Part shown: positions 62,966 through 64,000 of the stretch, one piece after another | How positions within the stretch are numbered: the first letter of the stretch is position 1 | Layout of the letters: every line of letters starts with the position of its first letter | Source: Comamonas sp. BIGb0152 | Lineage (GTDB): Bacteria; Pseudomonadota; Gammaproteobacteria; Burkholderiales; Burkholderiaceae_C | DNA length: 64,000 nt | Assembly: GCF_024809975.1 (NCBI RefSeq) | Contig: NZ_JANUDY010000002.1 | Span: 1-64,000, forward strand | Reading direction: 5' to 3' | Position numbers and translations under genes: made by a program | Notes under the pieces: model-generated | The model's input: the letters and a program-made list of their open reading frames with translations, nothing else | Database searches by the model: none | What the model was told of the DNA's origin: nothing

Positions 62966-64000
62966 TGCCGCAAACCGCTGAACGCATACGGGCCGGCTAC
63001 TTGCCGGGCCTCGATGCAAACCAGCTGCGCTGGCAGGTGCTGGTGTTTGAGCGTGCGGGCCAGCGGCTGGAGGTCGAGGTGCCCGTGCTGAGCGGCGCGC
63101 AGATGCAGGCCCTCACCGAGCGCGTGCGTGCGGCCGCGCAGCGCCAGCTGCAGCCGATGCCGCTGACTGAGATCGTCGCCGCTATTGACCGCGCCATTGC
63201 CCGCCTGCTGGACCCGGCCGACCCGTATCGCCGCCAGATCGATGCCTGCCTGCCCCTTGTCTGCGGCTATGACGCGGCGATGGTGCGCCTGGGGCTCAAC
63301 GGCCTGTTCAAGACCTTTCGGGCGCCCCAGCTGTGGCGCTTTGTCGGCGAGGATTTTGCCAACCCTGGTGTGCTGGACGGCTTTGTGCCCGCCGCCAAGG
63401 GCGGTGCGGTGCGCGCCTATGGCCCGGGCCTGCTGCTGCACAGCTGGGCGGGCAATGTGCCTGCGCTGTCGCTGTGGAGTCTGGTTTGCGGCCTGCTCGT
63501 CAAAGCGCCCAGCGTGGGCAAGCTGGCCAGTGCCGAGCCGCTGTTTGCCGGCTGGTTTGCGCGCTTGCTGGCAGAAGTACATCCACCGCTGGCCGACTGC
63601 CTGGCGGTGGTCTGGTGGCCCGGCGGCGCGCAAACGGGCGACAGCGCCGAAGGCGCGCAGGTGCTCTACGCCGAGGCCGATACGGTGATGGCTTACGGCA
63701 GCAACCAGACCCTGGCCGCGCTGCGCCAGCAGCTGCCGGTAACCACCCGCTTTTTGCCCCATGGCCACAAGCTGGGCTTTGGCATGGTGGGCGCTGCGGC
63801 GCTGGATGCCGTCAAAGCCCCAGCCACCGCCCGGCTGGCGGCCTGGGATGTCATGCGCTATGACCAGCAAGGCTGCTACTCACCCCATGTGTTTTATATA
63901 GAGCGGGGCGCTACCGTCTCACCCCGCGCCTTTGCCGATTACCTGGCCGCCGAGCTGGCCAACCTGCAGCAGCGCTTTGCGCGCCGGCCGCTGGATCTGG
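62962..64000 (+). CDS. LuxC-like acyl-CoA reductase, 5' part
   Basis: The first 346 codons of this gene extend past the window end. The product has the LuxC layout with 'LLHSWAGNVPALSLWSLVCGLLVKAPS', seen here in conserved pieces, and the catalytic Cys305 in 'YDQQGCYSPHVFY', matching the FDQ-x-AC-x-SP motif of LuxC. Such enzymes reduce acyl groups received from LuxE to aldehydes with NADPH. The ATG overlaps the LuxE-like stop codon, so the two are made together under the TPP riboswitch. Confidence 0.88.
   Translation, partial: MMPQTAERIRAGYLPGLDANQLRWQVLVFERAGQRLEVEVPVLSGAQMQALTERVRAAAQRQLQPMPLTEIVAAIDRAIARLLDPADPYRRQIDACLPLVCGYDAAMVRLGLNGLFKTFRAPQLWRFVGEDFANPGVLDGFVPAAKGGAVRAYGPGLLLHSWAGNVPALSLWSLVCGLLVKAPSVGKLASAEPLFAGWFARLLAEVHPPLADCLAVVWWPGGAQTGDSAEGAQVLYAEADTVMAYGSNQTLAALRQQLPVTTRFLPHGHKLGFGMVGAAALDAVKAPATARLAAWDVMRYDQQGCYSPHVFYIERGATVSPRAFADYLAAELANLQQRFARRPLDL

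Overview
The window reads as a chromosomal segment of a high-GC betaproteobacterium of the Comamonadaceae, most likely Comamonas or a close relative. The evidence is the 3' end of a betaproteobacterial-type 5S rRNA at the left edge, a glnA-ntrB-ntrC block with a sigma-54 promoter and NtrC sites, and many Comamonadaceae-style families (class III aminotransferases, DMT exporters, LysR and FCD-GntR regulators). This is inferred from gene content and composition; no database search was run.

Layout. 1-16110: end of an rRNA operon, a 16S pseudouridine synthase, exported proteins, the nitrogen-control block (glnA, a small exported protein, ntrB, ntrC), a dicarboxylate/amino-acid symporter, exonuclease III, an SLC13-type permease and a nitroreductase. 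16126-22024 (minus strand): a compact operon, ecfA-ecfT-bioY-acyl-CoA ligase-thiolase-AAA ATPase, that resembles the Bacillus yhfU-yhfT-yhfS biotin-linked set. 22704-25235: a small membrane protein with a long leader, an orphan MetQ-like binding protein and an LRR/kinase fusion. 25292-30437 (minus): a copper-handling cluster (CusF-like protein, DUF411, cupredoxin, multicopper oxidase, TolC-type protein, His-rich DUF2946-like protein). 30616-34647: a kinase/aminotransferase/SDR operon divergent from a GntR regulator with two matching candidate operators. 34709-45429: a HipA/YjjJ-like toxin, LysR/DMT pairs, small unknown genes, transposase and LysR remnants, a 14-bp tandem repeat, and a ferritin-like/small membrane protein/MntH set.

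45540-48760 is distinctly AT-rich and looks acquired. It holds a translationally coupled pair, a ParA-like ATPase and a class III cyclase-like protein, preceded by its own promoter. It is the best candidate for an undescribed two-gene system, possibly defence.

48833-61352 (minus) is a nearly continuous, largely overlapping operon: class II aldolase, peptide-type ABC transporter, hydroxyacid dehydrogenase, class III aminotransferase, two acetylpolyamine amidohydrolase/HDAC homologues, a DMT exporter and a GntR regulator. It probably imports and degrades an acetylated polyamine-like compound. The right edge carries a TPP riboswitch in front of LuxE-like and LuxC-like genes, an unexpected pairing of thiamine control with a fatty-acid-reductase module.

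Two copies of a small TA-flanked inverted-repeat element (MITE) lie at 10265-10427 and 30525-30616; the second supplies the stop codon of the neighbouring SDR gene.
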